Positions 9,152 through 18,980 are shown, counted from the stretch's first letter. The stretch: 64,000 nucleotides of DNA from Sphingomonas sp. LR60 (GCF_036855935.1 NZ_JASPFK010000001.1:338501-402500), one strand, 5' to 3'. Translations and numbers: made by a program. Notes: generated by a model from the letters alone, not told the origin.

Positions 9152-10360
9152 ATGTTCGGCACCACGCTCCTCCTCGCATTGCGGTCGATCCGCCGCCACA
9201 TCCTGCGGTCGTTCCTGACGATCCTCGGCATCGTCATCGGCGTCGGCGCGGTGGTGACGATGGTGACGCTCGGCAAGGCGACCACCGCGGCGGTCCAGTC
9301 ACAGATCGCCGCGCTCGGCACCAACATCCTCCAGATCCGCCCGGGTCAGGGCTTCGGCCGCGGCGGCGGCGGGCCGCGTCCGCCCGACTTCGCCCCCGAG
9401 GACGTGACCGCGATCGCGACGCAGATCGCCGGCGTCACCGCGGTCGCCCCGCAGGCGCAGGCCAGCGCGACCGCGATCTACGAAGGGGCGAACTGGTCGA
9501 CGACGATCAACGGCACCACAGCGGCCTATTTCCAGGTCCAGCCGTGGCCGCTCGCCAGCGGGCGCTACTGGACCACGCCCGAGGAACAGGCCGGCAAGGC
9601 GGTGTGCATCATCGGCAATACCGTCCGCCAGAACCTGTTCCGCGGCGGCGAGGCGGTCGGCGAGCGCTTCCGGCTCGGTGACGTCAGCTGCGACGTGATC
9701 GGCACGCTCAGCACGCGCGGGCAGGCCGGCTTCGGAGGCGATCAGGACGATGTCGTCATCATGCCGATCAAGGCGGTGCAGCGTCGCTTCACCGGCAGCC
9801 GCGACATCCGCCTGATGCTGGTCGGCGTCGACCAGCGGTATCAGACCGCGAGCGTCCAGTCCGCAATCACCGACCTGCTGCGCGAACGCCGCAAGATCAC
9901 CGACGGGCGCGAGGACAATTTCAACATCTTCGACACCAAGCAGATCAGCGACACGCTGACCGGCACCACCACCGCGCTGACCCGGATCGTCGCGGCGGTG
10001 GCGGCGATCAGCCTCGTGGTCGGCGGGATCGGCATCATGAACATCATGCTGGTCAGCGTCACCGAACGCACGCGCGAGATCGGCATCCGGCTCGCGATCG
10101 GCGCGGTGGCGAACGAGGTGCTGCTGCAATTCCTCGTCGAGGCGGTGGCGCTGTCGTGCCTCGGCGGGCTGATCGGGCTGCTGATCGCGCAGGCGGTGAT
10201 CGCCGGGCTGACCCCGCTGCTCGACGTGCCGTGGACGTTCGATCCGCAGATCAACATGATCGCCTTCGCGATCTCGGCGGTTATCGGGGTCGTCTTCGGC
10301 TATTTCCCGGCCCGGCGCGCCGCGGCGCTCAATCCGATCGACGCACTCCGCCACGAATAG
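9152..10360 (+). CDS. MacB-type ABC transporter permease (FtsX family)
   Basis: This is the membrane subunit of the efflux pump. One N-terminal membrane helix ([20 protein letters not shown]) is followed by a large periplasmic MacB core domain (about residues 50-260) and three C-terminal helices of the FtsX domain ([19 protein letters not shown], an internal Leu/Ile-rich helix, and [17 protein letters not shown]). The ending [17 protein letters not shown] is the family's standard C-terminus. The core carries a glycine-rich stretch ([12 protein letters not shown]) near residue 70. The length of 402 residues fits a permease-only MacB half. It is preceded by gagaggg at 9140-9146, which is also part of the palindromic repeat, so its translation signal comes from the repeat edge. 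Confidence 0.92.
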   Translation: MFGTTLLLALRSIRRHILRSFLTILGIVIGVGAVVTMVTLGKATTAAVQSQIAALGTNILQIRPGQGFGRGGGGPRPPDFAPEDVTAIATQIAGVTAVAPQAQASATAIYEGANWSTTINGTTAAYFQVQPWPLASGRYWTTPEEQAGKAVCIIGNTVRQNLFRGGEAVGERFRLGDVSCDVIGTLSTRGQAGFGGDQDDVVIMPIKAVQRRFTGSRDIRLMLVGVDQRYQTASVQSAITDLLRERRKITDGREDNFNIFDTKQISDTLTGTTTALTRIVAAVAAISLVVGGIGIMNIMLVSVTERTREIGIRLAIGAVANEVLLQFLVEAVALSCLGGLIGLLIAQAVIAGLTPLLDVPWTFDPQINMIAFAISAVIGVVFGYFPARRAAALNPIDALRHE

Positions 10361-10393
10361 AGCGATCCGAAAAGCCCTTCGCGTGAGGTGATT

Positions 10394-10481
10394 GTGCTCC
10401 TGCGAACGCAGGAGTCCAGAGCCAAGTAGAACAACGCCTTATGGTGTGTGCAACCCTGTGCTCCTGCCGTCGCAGGAGCAC
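10394..10481. repeat. Palindromic repeat, gtgctcctgcg type
   Basis: Two hairpins (gtgctcctgcgaacgcaggag and gtgctcctgccgtcgcaggagcac) sit about 45 bases apart, downstream of the permease stop and before the convergent cyclase gene. It could also serve as a transcription barrier, but no T-run follows. Nothing else is seen in the 10361-10546 gap. Confidence 0.65.
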
Positions 10482-10546
10482 AGAAGAGGAAGTCGCAAGC
10501 ACCGCATCGATCCCCCGGCCCATGAAGGCGAGGGGAGACGTAGCAC

Positions 10547-11446
10547 TCACGCCGAAGCGCGGAGCGCCGCCACCCCCGCACGCTCGACCCGGTTCCGCCC
10601 GTCGCGCTTGGCGCGATACAGCGCGGCGTCGACATGGCTGAACAGGTCGTTGGCGGGCTGCGGATCACGGAAGGTGCCGACACCGATCGAGATCGTCACC
10701 TTGCCATGCGGTGAATTGCCCTCGTGCGTCAGGTCGAGGCCAGCGACCGCGGCGCGCAACGCCTCGAAGAAGGCGACCGCATCGCCTTCCTCCGCCACGC
10801 GGCACGCGATCAGGAATTCCTCGCCGCCGATCCGGAACGCCATATCGTCGACATGCCCGATCCGCTTGCGAAGCAACGCGCCGATCTGCCGCAGCACCAG
10901 ATCGCCCGCGGCATGGCCGTACAGGTCGTTATACGCCTTGAAGTTATCGACATCGACGATCCCGATCGACCGCACGCTGCCATCGGGTGCGGCCTCGGCG
11001 AAGGCGGGAAAGTCGATCGAATAGGCGCGCCGGTTGGGAATGCCGCACAGCGGATCGAGCCGCGCCGACCGTGCGTCGGTGACGTCGGAGAACACCCATA
11101 AACGTCCCGCGAATTCGCCGTCGGTGACGAAGGGTACGCTCCGTCGCATCAGAATTCGCCCGTCGCGCAGCAACAACTCATCCTCGACTGGCTCGGTGGT
11201 CGGCGTGACGCGGTCGACTTCGTTCAGGAACTGCGCCGGATCGATGAGTTGCTGGCAGGCGCAACCGAGCATCAGATGCTCGTCGCGCGTCGCGGCGATC
11301 TCTTTGGGAACGCCCCATTGGCGAATCAGCGCGGCGTTGCTGTAGATCACGCGCCGATCGGCGTCGATCAGCACCACGCCGTCGGGCAGTGCATCAAGTG
11401 CCAATTCAAACAATGACTTGCTGACGTTGATACCGGGATTGCTCAT
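10547..11446 (-). CDS. PAS-GGDEF diguanylate cyclase
   Basis: This enzyme is expected to make cyclic di-GMP from two GTP. The N-terminal PAS-like sensor (about residues 10-125) starts LFELALDALPDGVVLIDADRRVIYSN and contains the cysteine pair CAC. The GGDEF domain (about residues 128-290) begins with DPLCGIPNRRAY and has the active-site motif GGEEF at 207-211, with DVDNFKAYND upstream. The RxxD inhibitory site that normally precedes GGEEF reads HVDD, so product inhibition is probably absent. The start MSNPGINVSK was chosen because homology begins there; the open frame further upstream is Arg/Cys-rich and non-coding in character. It is soluble, with no membrane segment. It is convergent with the efflux operon and upstream of no partner gene. 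Confidence 0.88.
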   Translation of the reverse strand: MSNPGINVSKSLFELALDALPDGVVLIDADRRVIYSNAALIRQWGVPKEIAATRDEHLMLGCACQQLIDPAQFLNEVDRVTPTTEPVEDELLLRDGRILMRRSVPFVTDGEFAGRLWVFSDVTDARSARLDPLCGIPNRRAYSIDFPAFAEAAPDGSVRSIGIVDVDNFKAYNDLYGHAAGDLVLRQIGALLRKRIGHVDDMAFRIGGEEFLIACRVAEEGDAVAFFEALRAAVAGLDLTHEGNSPHGKVTISIGVGTFRDPQPANDLFSHVDAALYRAKRDGRNRVERAGVAALRASA

Positions 11447-11537
11447 CGAACGTCTGCCGTTTCCGCCAAATTGGGAGGGTCGTCGGCAGCAAGCAGTAAA
11501 ACTACGATATACTTGGGTAAAGAGGTTGACGCATATC

Positions 11538-12209
11538 TCAGGCGAGCTTGTCGATCGCCGCCTGGCGCTGCTCGCTCGATCCGGCGCGCAGCAGGTGGGC
11601 GTCGGGGCGCACCAACGCCTCGGGCGCATGGACCAGTTCACGCAACCGCTCCAGATCCGCTTGCGTGTCGACGTCGATCAGTTCGGCGGCATTGGTGACG
11701 ACATGTCGCCCGGCCTGGATCAGGTCGCGCGCGCCCTGGTCGCCGGTGATCGCCAGCACGTCCTCGAACCGGTCGCGTCCGAACAGCACCGGCGGGCGCG
11801 GCGTGGTACCGTCGCTCGACGCCACCACTGCCTGGCCATCGAGATCGGCGGCGGCATCGAACAGGCGGTAGATGTGCGCCGCCGTCACGCGCGGCATATC
11901 GGCCAGCGCGATCAGCACCGCCGCCGCGTCGTGCGCGCGCGCGCACTCGACGCCCATCCGTACCGACGATGCCATGTCGCGATCCGGCGCGGCATTGTGC
12001 AAGACTTTGAAATGATGCGCCGCGTAATCGATCGTGCATCCATCGACGACGACGATCCGCTCGCGGAACGGCATGTCCTCCAGCGCGACCGCGACATGCA
12101 GGCCCAGCGGCCGCGCGAGGAATTGTTCCTCCAGCTTGTTGACCTCGCCGAAGCGATCGGAGCGGCCGGCGGCCAGCAGGATCAGGACGGTCTCTTCAAC
12201 GGCGATCAT
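11538..12209 (-). CDS. mocA: MocA-type molybdenum cofactor cytidylyltransferase
   Basis: This enzyme transfers CMP from CTP to molybdopterin, forming the cytosine-dinucleotide form of the molybdenum cofactor used by aldehyde/xanthine-oxidase-family enzymes. The N-terminal nucleotide-binding motif LLAAGRSDRFG.NKL is the family signature, and ALADMPRVTAAHI is the metal-binding DMP segment. The length of 223 residues is typical. The start MIAVEETVLILL was chosen by homology, giving a 14-base overlap with the XdhC-type gene upstream. It is the last gene of the pao operon, and the location itself supports MocA over other NTP transferases such as MobA. Confidence 0.87.
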   Translation of the reverse strand: MIAVEETVLILLAAGRSDRFGEVNKLEEQFLARPLGLHVAVALEDMPFRERIVVVDGCTIDYAAHHFKVLHNAAPDRDMASSVRMGVECARAHDAAAVLIALADMPRVTAAHIYRLFDAAADLDGQAVVASSDGTTPRPPVLFGRDRFEDVLAITGDQGARDLIQAGRHVVTNAAELIDVDTQADLERLRELVHAPEALVRPDAHLLRAGSSEQRQAAIDKLA

Positions 12210-13119
12210 GAAAGGCTCCCACCATCGCGGCGGCGATCGACAAAGCGATTTCCGCCGGGCCGATCGCGCCGATATCGATTCCCACCGGGCCATCGATGCG
12301 CTCGAGTTGATCCGCACCAACGCCCGTCGCCGCCAGTCGCTCCCGCCGCGCGGCATGGCTGCGGCGGCTGCCCAGCGCACCGACATAGGCGGCATCGCTC
12401 GCCAGCGCGGCGATCAGCGCGGGATCGTCGATCTTGATATCGTGGCTGAGCGTCACGACCGCGGTCGCGCGCCCCGGCTTCCACGCCGCGACCGCTTCGT
12501 CGGGCCAGCGATCGTCGAGCGTCACGCCCGGAAAGCGCTCCTCGGTCAGGAACCGCCCGCGCGGATCGATCACCACCACCTCGATCCCCAGCGTCGACGC
12601 GAGCGCGGCGAGGCTCTGCGCGATCTGTACCGCGCCGACGACCAACAACCGGCGTGGCGGGTCGTAGCGGTTGACGAACACCTCTCCGGTCTCTTGCGGG
12701 CGCAGGTCTGCGTGGCCGGTGGCAAGATCGGTGGACACGGTCAACGATTGACCCGCCGCACGCGCCTCGGCGATGCGATCGAACAATTCGGGATCGAAGC
12801 CCTCGGCGCCGACCGGCTGGACCATCACCGAAATCTCGCCACCGCACGGCAAGCCGACCTGCCATGCGCTGTCGTCCGCGACGCCATAGATCTTCACCGC
12901 GAAGGGCGCGCCCGCGATCACCTGCGCGGCGGTGTCGAGGATATCGCCCTCGACGCACCCGCCCGACACCGAGCCTTCGAACCGCCCATCGGCATGGACG
13001 AGCATATGGCTTCCACGCGGACGCGGCGCCGAACCCCACGTCGAGACGACGGTAGCGAGCGCCAGCGGCTCGCCCTTCCAGGCGGCAGCGGCGGCGAGGA
13101 CGGAATCATTGTCGGCCAT
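12196..13119 (-). CDS. XdhC/PaoD-type molybdenum cofactor insertion chaperone
   Basis: This family binds the mature molybdenum cofactor, promotes its sulfuration and hands it to the oxidoreductase. The N-terminal XdhC/CoxI domain has the conserved cysteine in SVSGGCVEGDI, and the C-terminal Rossmann domain carries RRLLVVGA.QIAQSLAALA and YVGALGSRRSHAARRERL, both typical. In Escherichia coli the equivalent is PaoD of the paoABCD operon. The gene lies between paoC and mocA on the same strand and overlaps mocA by 14 bases, consistent with cofactor made by MocA being passed to this protein and then to PaoC. The length of 307 residues is normal. Confidence 0.9.
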   Translation of the reverse strand: MADNDSVLAAAAAWKGEPLALATVVSTWGSAPRPRGSHMLVHADGRFEGSVSGGCVEGDILDTAAQVIAGAPFAVKIYGVADDSAWQVGLPCGGEISVMVQPVGAEGFDPELFDRIAEARAAGQSLTVSTDLATGHADLRPQETGEVFVNRYDPPRRLLVVGAVQIAQSLAALASTLGIEVVVIDPRGRFLTEERFPGVTLDDRWPDEAVAAWKPGRATAVVTLSHDIKIDDPALIAALASDAAYVGALGSRRSHAARRERLAATGVGADQLERIDGPVGIDIGAIGPAEIALSIAAAMVGAFHDRR

Positions 13120-13140
13120 TGTTGTCTTTCAGAAGCCGTC

Positions 13141-13213
13141 GTCATTGCGAGCGGAGCGAAGCAATCCAGTGTACCGCGAGACGCCCTGGATTGCTTCGCT
13201 ATGCGCGCGTTGA
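13141..13213. repeat. Palindromic repeat (cattgcgag type) between paoC and the XdhC gene
   Basis: The left arm is gtcattgcgagcggagcgaagcaatccag; the right arm ctggattgcttcgct is followed by a degenerate end (atgcgcgcgttgac instead of ccgctcgcaatgac). It lies within an operon, just after the paoC stop, so it may affect expression of the chaperone and mocA. Confidence 0.8.
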
Positions 13214-13217
13214 CGAA

Positions 13218-15467
13218 TTAGACCGCCGGCAGATCCGCCAGCAACTTGTCACAGGTAATCGGATAGTCGCGCACCCGCACACCGGTCGCATGATAGATCG
13301 CGTTGGCGATCGCTGCGCCTGCGCCAGAGATACCCAGCTCGCCGATCCCCTTGGCATGGATCGGATTGGCGTGGATATCGCGCTCGTCGAGGAACGCAAC
13401 CTCGATCTGCGGAATATCGGCGTTCACCGGGACATGATATTCGGCGAGATCGCGGTTCACCACCTTGCCGTTGCGCGGATCGTGGACCAGCTCCTCGGTC
13501 AACGCCGCGCCGATCCCGAACGTCATCCCGCCAAGACATTGCGACCGCGCCGTCTTCTCGTTGAGGATTCGCCCCGCCGAGAACACGCCGAGCATCCGCT
13601 CGACGCGCACCTCGCCGGTGGTCACGTTCACCTTCACCTCTGCGAAATGCGCGCCATAGCTGGCCTGGCGGTGCAATTTCTCCTGCTTGCCTGGCGCGAT
13701 CGTGCCGGTGACGCTCAGGCCGTCGCCGACCAGGTCGCCGATCTCGACCGCCCGGTTCTCGGCGATCGCGCGGCCATCCTTCAGCGTCATCGCGTCCACC
13801 TCGACGCCCATCGCCTTGGCGAGTTTCTCGCGCAGCCCTTCGCACGCCAGATAGACCGACGATCCCGAAGAGCCCGCGCCCCACGATCCGCCGGACCCTG
13901 CCGAAGGCGGGGCGGCGCCATCGCCGAGCTGCACCGTGACGCTCGTTAGCGGCAGCCCCAGCGTCTCGGCGGCGATTTGTGCGAGGATCGTATAGGTGCC
14001 GGTGCCGATATCGGTCATGTCGGTCGACACGATCGCGCGCCCCTCCGCCGTCAGCTCGACCGTCGCCGACGATTTCTGGAGCATGTTCGACCGCACCGCC
14101 GCCGCGACGCCGACGCCGTGCAGCCACTCGCCGCGTCGGTCGCTCGCCGGTTCGGCCTTGCGGTCCGACCAGCCGAACAGCTCCGCGCCCTTGTCGAGGC
14201 ACGGCATCAATAGCCGCGTCGAGAACGGCACGTCGTTGGTTGGATCGATCGTCGGCTCGTTGCGGCGGCGCAGTTCGATCGGGTCGATGCCGACCTGATA
14301 GGCCAGCTCGTCCATCGCGGCTTCCAGCGCCAGCATCCCGACCGCCTCGCCCGGCGCACGCATCGATCCCGCCAGCAACCAGTTCAGCCGCACCAGCTTG
14401 TGATCGATCAGCCGGTTCTCGGCGGCATAGGCGAATTGCGTGCCGATCCCGGCCGGCTCGAAATAATCCTCGCCCGGCAGATTGCTGGCCAGCGTCTCGT
14501 GACCCAGCCCGGTCAGCTTGCCATGCGCATCCGCCGCCAGCCGGATTCGCTGCTCGGTATTCGAGCGGCGGACGGTGGCGTCGAACACCTGCTGGCGCGC
14601 CATCGCGACCTTCACCGGCCGATCGAGCCGCTTCGCCGCGATCGCCGCCGCCACGCTCTCGGGCGCGATCCCCAGCTTCGACCCGAACCCGCCGCCGACA
14701 TAGCGCGAGATGATCCGCACCTTGTCCTTGCCGACCCCCAGTGCCGCCGCGAGCTGCATCTGGTCGGACGCGATCATCTGATAGCTGCCGTGCAGCGTCA
14801 GCGCGCCGTCCTTCCACTCCGCGATCGAGGCATGCGGCTCCATCGCCGCCGAATTCTGGCTGGGCGTGGTATAGGTTTCGTCGATCGAGAACGCCGCGTC
14901 GACCATCGCCTTGTCGAGGTCGCCCTTCGCGATATGCGCCGGCATCTGGTCGGCGGGCGGACGGTCCGCCTGATCGCGATGCGCGGCGAAGACATATTGG
15001 CCCTCGGCCGGCTCGTACGCGACCTTCACCTGCGCCGCGGCATCGCGCGCCGCCTCGAACGTCTCGGCGACGACGATCGCGACGATCTCGCCGTGATAGT
15101 CGACCTTCTCGACCCCTTGCGTGGGCGCCTTCTTCTCGCCGCCCTGCTGCGGGTTGCGGATGAAGCTGGGGTAGTCGGTGATGACGTCGATCACGCCCGG
15201 CAGGCGGCGCGCCGCGTCCGCGACCACGTCGGTGATCTTCCCGGACCCGAACGGCGCACGCACCAGCACGCCGTAGCTCAGCCGCTCGATCGGATATTCG
15301 GCGGCATAGGTCGCCTTGCCCGATACCTTCAGCGGCCCCTCGACGCGGTCGAGCGGCTTGCCGATCACGCCCTGCGTCCCCGCGTCCAGCCAGCTGTGCG
15401 GATGCGGCTCGTTCATCGTCAGGCTGCGCGTGTCCTCGCGCCCGAGTACCTTGTCGATCAGCGTCAT
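13218..15467 (-). CDS. paoC: Aldehyde oxidoreductase molybdenum-binding subunit PaoC-like
   Basis: This is the catalytic subunit of a xanthine-oxidase-family molybdoenzyme that oxidises aldehydes (or heteroaromatics) to acids. The product is 749 residues: the N-terminal aldehyde-oxidase a/b hammerhead domain ([25 protein letters not shown]) is followed by the large molybdopterin-binding domain. The GGGFGSK cofactor loop and the C-terminal [13 protein letters not shown] segment, whose Glu (about 710) is the general base, are present. Overall layout and the partner PaoB with its extra cysteine cluster match E. coli PaoABC better than true xanthine dehydrogenase. The ATG overlaps the paoB stop by four bases. 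Substrate range is inferred, not seen. Confidence 0.9.
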   Translation of the reverse strand: MTLIDKVLGREDTRSLTMNEPHPHSWLDAGTQGVIGKPLDRVEGPLKVSGKATYAAEYPIERLSYGVLVRAPFGSGKITDVVADAARRLPGVIDVITDYPSFIRNPQQGGEKKAPTQGVEKVDYHGEIVAIVVAETFEAARDAAAQVKVAYEPAEGQYVFAAHRDQADRPPADQMPAHIAKGDLDKAMVDAAFSIDETYTTPSQNSAAMEPHASIAEWKDGALTLHGSYQMIASDQMQLAAALGVGKDKVRIISRYVGGGFGSKLGIAPESVAAAIAAKRLDRPVKVAMARQQVFDATVRRSNTEQRIRLAADAHGKLTGLGHETLASNLPGEDYFEPAGIGTQFAYAAENRLIDHKLVRLNWLLAGSMRAPGEAVGMLALEAAMDELAYQVGIDPIELRRRNEPTIDPTNDVPFSTRLLMPCLDKGAELFGWSDRKAEPASDRRGEWLHGVGVAAAVRSNMLQKSSATVELTAEGRAIVSTDMTDIGTGTYTILAQIAAETLGLPLTSVTVQLGDGAAPPSAGSGGSWGAGSSGSSVYLACEGLREKLAKAMGVEVDAMTLKDGRAIAENRAVEIGDLVGDGLSVTGTIAPGKQEKLHRQASYGAHFAEVKVNVTTGEVRVERMLGVFSAGRILNEKTARSQCLGGMTFGIGAALTEELVHDPRNGKVVNRDLAEYHVPVNADIPQIEVAFLDERDIHANPIHAKGIGELGISGAGAAIANAIYHATGVRVRDYPITCDKLLADLPAV

Positions 15468-16429
15468 TGCGTCACCTCGCGCAGGCTGGCGATCAACGTA
15501 CGCCGCGCCAGCGGGATCTTGAAGTCATTGGTGCCGAAGCCCTTTGCGCCATCGAGCAGCGCATCGGCAGCGGCGTTGAAGGTGGCGTCGGACGGTGCCT
15601 TGCCGACCAGCGCCGCCTCGACCGCCGGGTTCCGCCACGGCATGTGCGCGACCCCGCCGAACGCCAGCGCAGCCCTGGCGATGACACCGTCCTCGACCGT
15701 CACCACTGCCGCGACCGAGAACAAGGCGAACGCATAGGAGGCCCGGTCGCGCACCTTGCGATACAAATGCCGGCCGCCGGCCGGTGCCGGCAGCTCGACA
15801 TGCGTGATGAGTTCGCCCGCCTCCAGCACATTCTCGATATGCGGCGTGTCGCCGGGCAGCCGGTAGAAGTCGGCGATCGGCACGCGGCGCTTGTCGCCGT
15901 CGGACTTCTGGGTGACGATCACCGCGTCGAGCGCGCGCATTGCCACCGGCATGTCGCCGGGGTGCGTCGCGATACACTGGCCGCTGGTGCCGAGGATCGC
16001 ATGGATGCGGTTGAACCCGCCGATCGCCTCGCACCCGCTGCCCGGCTGCCGCTTGTTGCAGCCCGCCGCAGTGTCATAGAAATAATAGCAGCGCGTCCGC
16101 TGGAGCAGGTTGCCGCCGGTCGTCGCCTTGTTGCGCAACTGCCCCGAGGCACCCGCCAGCAGTGCGCGGCTCAGCACCTCGTACTTCGCGATCACGCGCT
16201 TGTCCGCGGCCAGATCGCTGTTCGGCACCAATGCACCGATCGTCAGGCCACCATCCTCGCGCTCCTCGATCGTGTCGAGATCGAGCCGGCTGATGTCGAC
16301 CAGCTTGTCGGGCGTCTCCACCTGCAATTTCATCAGGTCGAGCAAGTTGGTGCCGCCGGCGATGAACCGCCCGCCCGCGCGCGTGGCATCGGCGATGCTG
16401 TCGGCCCGCGCATAGTCGAAGGTCTTCAT
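15464..16429 (-). CDS. paoB: Aldehyde oxidoreductase FAD-binding subunit PaoB-like
   Basis: This FAD domain subunit passes electrons from the iron-sulfur clusters to an acceptor. The FAD-binding [10 protein letters not shown] loop near residue 25 and the second motif [17 protein letters not shown] ([17 protein letters not shown]) are visible. A cysteine-rich insert, [21 protein letters not shown], follows about residue 120. This is the hallmark of PaoB, whose E. coli member carries an additional 4Fe-4S cluster there; ordinary XdhA/CoxM FAD subunits lack it. A CO-dehydrogenase flavoprotein C-terminal domain completes the 321 residues. It overlaps both neighbours by four bases, indicating one transcript. 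Confidence 0.92.
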   Translation of the reverse strand: MKTFDYARADSIADATRAGGRFIAGGTNLLDLMKLQVETPDKLVDISRLDLDTIEEREDGGLTIGALVPNSDLAADKRVIAKYEVLSRALLAGASGQLRNKATTGGNLLQRTRCYYFYDTAAGCNKRQPGSGCEAIGGFNRIHAILGTSGQCIATHPGDMPVAMRALDAVIVTQKSDGDKRRVPIADFYRLPGDTPHIENVLEAGELITHVELPAPAGGRHLYRKVRDRASYAFALFSVAAVVTVEDGVIARAALAFGGVAHMPWRNPAVEAALVGKAPSDATFNAAADALLDGAKGFGTNDFKIPLARRTLIASLREVTQ

Positions 16430-16935
16430 GCGTCCACCTTCGCGTTGGAGTCCGCGACCTCACGGATCGCGTCGACGATATTGGGATAGGCGGCGCAGCG
16501 GCAGATATTGCCGCTCATCCGCTCGCTGATCTCGGCATCGTCCAGCGCGGCGCCGGTCAGATCGGCGGAAGCATGGCTCGGCCAGCCCTTCTTGACCTCG
16601 TCGAGCATCCCGACCGCCGAGCAGATCTGCCCCGGCGTGCAATAGCCGCATTGATAGCCATCGTGACGGACGAACGCCGACTGCAGCGGGTGGAGGTTCT
16701 CGGGCGTACCCAGACCCTCGATCGTCACGATCTCGTCGTCCTGATGCATCACCGCCAGCGTCAGGCAGGAATTGATCCGGCGTCCGTTGACCAGCATCGT
16801 GCATGCGCCGCACTGGCCATGGTCGCAGCCCTTCTTGGAGCCGGTCAGCCCCAGATGTTCGCGGCACAGGTCGAGCAACGAGGTACGGACATCCACCTCC
16901 GCGTCGAACGACTGGCCATTAATCGTGAAATGCAT
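16426..16935 (-). CDS. paoA: Aldehyde oxidoreductase 2Fe-2S subunit PaoA-like
   Basis: This electron-transfer subunit carries two 2Fe-2S clusters. The plant-ferredoxin-type cluster motif is [10 protein letters not shown]...C (residues about 41-63), and the helical-domain cluster uses CGYC and CRC. The protein starts directly at [10 protein letters not shown] with no twin-arginine leader, whereas E. coli PaoA has one; this complex is therefore probably cytoplasmic. The start has agaggc upstream and no in-frame extension with a twin-arginine motif. It is the first gene of the operon, divergent from a small lipoprotein gene; the 125-base gap must hold both promoters, but I could not pick out convincing boxes. 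Confidence 0.92.
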   Translation of the reverse strand: MHFTINGQSFDAEVDVRTSLLDLCREHLGLTGSKKGCDHGQCGACTMLVNGRRINSCLTLAVMHQDDEIVTIEGLGTPENLHPLQSAFVRHDGYQCGYCTPGQICSAVGMLDEVKKGWPSHASADLTGAALDDAEISERMSGNICRCAAYPNIVDAIREVADSNAKVDA

Positions 16936-17060
16936 GGAATCCGCCTCTTACTGACCCGCCAAGAACGTCGGCGGAGACGGGGAGGGTCCGTGCGAACGAT
17001 TCTCATAGGTTTCGTTCAGCTTTGCGCTGCTATGGGGACGCGAAAGGGCGGGAGGTCGAA

Positions 17061-17324
17061 ATGATGCGCAAAGTGATATTCGTGCTGGCGGTGGCGCTGT
17101 CGACCAGCGGCTGTGTGCGCACCGCGTGGAACGTCGCGACACTGCCGGTGAAAGCCGTCGGCAAGACCGCCGACCTAATGACGACCAGCCCCAAGGAGCG
17201 CGACGAAAAATACGTCCGCAAGATGCGCAAGGAACAGGAACGTCGCGACAAGGAATGCCGCAAGCATCCCGAGACATGCGAGGCGGATGGCTATCAGGGA
17301 CAGCGCTTGCCGGCCGGCTACTGA
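17061..17324 (+). CDS. Small lipoprotein, charged C-terminus
   Basis: The 87-residue product starts at the tandem ATG at 17061/17064 preceded by ggagg; the longer open frame would bypass this strong site. The signal peptide VIFVLAVALSTSGC has a lipobox (TSGC), so the mature protein is probably an outer-membrane or periplasm-anchored lipoprotein. The rest is a short TLPVKAVGKTADLMTTSP segment and a very basic/acidic helix (KMRKEQERRDKECRKHPETCEADGY) with two cysteines. No functional family was recognised. It stands alone between divergent paoA and a palindromic repeat. Confidence 0.75.
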   Translation: MMRKVIFVLAVALSTSGCVRTAWNVATLPVKAVGKTADLMTTSPKERDEKYVRKMRKEQERRDKECRKHPETCEADGYQGQRLPAGY

Positions 17325-17330
17325 TTCATC

Positions 17331-17405
17331 GTCATTGCGAGCGTAGCGAAGCAATCCAGGGCGTCCTGGTCCGACCCTGGATTGCTCCGCTACGCTCGCA
17401 ATGAC
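17331..17405. repeat. Palindromic repeat (cattgcgag type)
   Basis: A near-perfect copy: gtcattgcgagcgtagcgaagcaatccagg at the left, and cctggattgctccgctacgctcgcaatgac at the right. It lies between two convergent small genes, where it could act as a transcription boundary. Confidence 0.85.
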
Positions 17406-17422
17406 GAACAGGCTCGGTCACC

Positions 17423-17671
17423 TTACTCCGTCGACGGCGCATTCGGCTGATGCCCGTCCTTTTCTTCGCCGGCCTGACTGCCGCCGTGATAGCCGCGGTC
17501 GCTTTGCCCGCCCTGGAAGTGCCCGCCGTCCTTCCCGGTATGCGGGTTGGGATAGGCGCCGCCCTGGCTTTCGCCGCTGCTGTCGCGCCGGCTCGCCACT
17601 TCGCCGCTGCCATCGGGATCGTGCGGCGCGGTGCCTTCGCCATCGGCCTGCATCGGTTGCTTGTCGGTCAT
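17423..17671 (-). CDS. Small hydrophilic Gly/Asp/Gln-rich protein
   Basis: An 82-residue, entirely hydrophilic protein without signal peptide or membrane segment. Composition is dominated by Gly, Asp, Ser, Gln and His (for example NPHTGKDGGHFQGGQ and GYHGGSQAGEEKDG), so it is probably disordered. A ggagg site lies 6-7 bases before the ATG, supporting this frame over the overlapping open frames on both strands. Such proteins occur in sphingomonads as stress-type hypotheticals, but I recognise no defined family. It is a single gene facing a repeat. Confidence 0.6.
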   Translation of the reverse strand: MTDKQPMQADGEGTAPHDPDGSGEVASRRDSSGESQGGAYPNPHTGKDGGHFQGGQSDRGYHGGSQAGEEKDGHQPNAPSTE

Positions 17672-17824
17672 GACATCCTCCAGACCTCACCTACGCACCG
17701 ACACGACAAAGGGTGCGTCAGGCGTTTGATCTGAATGACTTGGACCCGACGTCGCCTCGGCATGATGTCCTCGCGCGATTCCTCCGTCGCCCCGGCTCAA
17801 GGCCGGAACAACGGAGGCGCCGGA

Positions 17825-18949
17825 TCACACCAATTCGGCCAGCGCGCTCGCCTCGAAGCCCTTCAGCCCTGCCGCATCGCCCGCGCGCACCTTTGCCACC
17901 CATTCCGGATCGCTGATCAGCGCACGTCCGACCGCGATCAGGTCGAATTCGTCGCGCTCCATCCGCGTCACCAGCCGATCGAGATCGGTGCTGGTCGACC
18001 CTTCGCCGCCGAACGCCGCGAGGAACTCGCCCGAGAGCCCGACCGACCCAACGCTGATCGTCGTCGCGCCCGTCAACTTCTTGGCCCAACCCGCGAAGTT
18101 GAGGCCCTCCGCGCCGTCCAGCTCGGGGAACTCGGGCTCCCAGAAGCGCCGCTGCGAGCAATGCAGCACGTTCGCGCCGGCCTCGACCAACGGCAACAGC
18201 CAGTCGGTCATCGCCTCCGGCGTCTCGGCGAGCCGCGCGCGGTAATCCTGCTGCTTCCACTGGCTGACGCGCAGGATCACCGGCATGTCGGGGCCGACCG
18301 CCGCGCGCACCGCCTTGACCACCTCGCCCGCGAACCGCGACCGCTCGCGGATCGTCGCCCCGCCGTAAGGGTCGTTGCGCTGGTTGGTGCCGCCCCAGAA
18401 GAACTGGTCGATCAGATAGCCGTGCGCGCCATGGATCTCGACCGTGTCGAAGCCGAGCGCCTTCGCCTCCGCCGCCGCGCGCGCAAAGGCGGCGATCGTG
18501 TCGGCGACATCCTCGTCGCCCATCGCCTGTCCACGCGCTTCCTCGGGCGCGTTATAGCCCGACGGGCTCTCGACGGGCTGCGGCGGCGCCCAGTCACCGG
18601 CGGGCGGCCCGTTAGTGGCGCCGGTGTGCCAGATTTGCGGCCCCATCTTGCCGCCTGCCTCATGCACCGCGTCGATCACGCCCTTCCAGCCCGACAGCGC
18701 GGCGTCGCCATGGAAGAACGGGATACCCGGATGGTTGCGCGACGACGGTCGGTCGATCACCGTTCCCTCGGACAGGATCAGCCCGACGCCCCCTTCGGCG
18801 CGGCGGCGATAGTAAGCGGCATTGGCCTCGCCGACCACGCCGCCCGGCGCCATCGTGCGCGTCATCGGCGCCATGACGATGCGGTTGGGCAGCTCCAGCG
18901 AGCCGAGCGAGAAGGGACGGAACAGCGTATCGACCGAAGCGGAGGACAT
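17825..18949 (-). CDS. Old yellow enzyme family NADH:flavin oxidoreductase
   Basis: This FMN enzyme is expected to reduce activated alkenes or similar electrophiles with NAD(P)H. It is a TIM-barrel protein with the OYE hallmarks: RIVMAPMTRTMA near the N-terminus, the HGAHGYLIDQFF active-site segment (His/His pair), and QWKQQDYRARLAETP further on. The C-terminal phosphate-binding segment is DLIAVGRALISDPEW. The start MSSASVDTLFRPF (374 residues) was chosen because homology begins there and ggagga-type bases precede it; the longer frame runs into the shared promoter region. It is transcribed divergently from an HxlR regulator, which probably controls it in response to electrophiles or oxidants. 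Confidence 0.92.
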   Translation of the reverse strand: MSSASVDTLFRPFSLGSLELPNRIVMAPMTRTMAPGGVVGEANAAYYRRRAEGGVGLILSEGTVIDRPSSRNHPGIPFFHGDAALSGWKGVIDAVHEAGGKMGPQIWHTGATNGPPAGDWAPPQPVESPSGYNAPEEARGQAMGDEDVADTIAAFARAAAEAKALGFDTVEIHGAHGYLIDQFFWGGTNQRNDPYGGATIRERSRFAGEVVKAVRAAVGPDMPVILRVSQWKQQDYRARLAETPEAMTDWLLPLVEAGANVLHCSQRRFWEPEFPELDGAEGLNFAGWAKKLTGATTISVGSVGLSGEFLAAFGGEGSTSTDLDRLVTRMERDEFDLIAVGRALISDPEWVAKVRAGDAAGLKGFEASALAELV

Positions 18950-18980
18950 CCACGGAGCCTTTTCTTGTGATTGCGGCCCT

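Noticed and set aside
16936..17060. Promoter boxes between paoA and the lipoprotein gene
   Set aside because: No pair of hexamers with acceptable spacing stood out on either strand.
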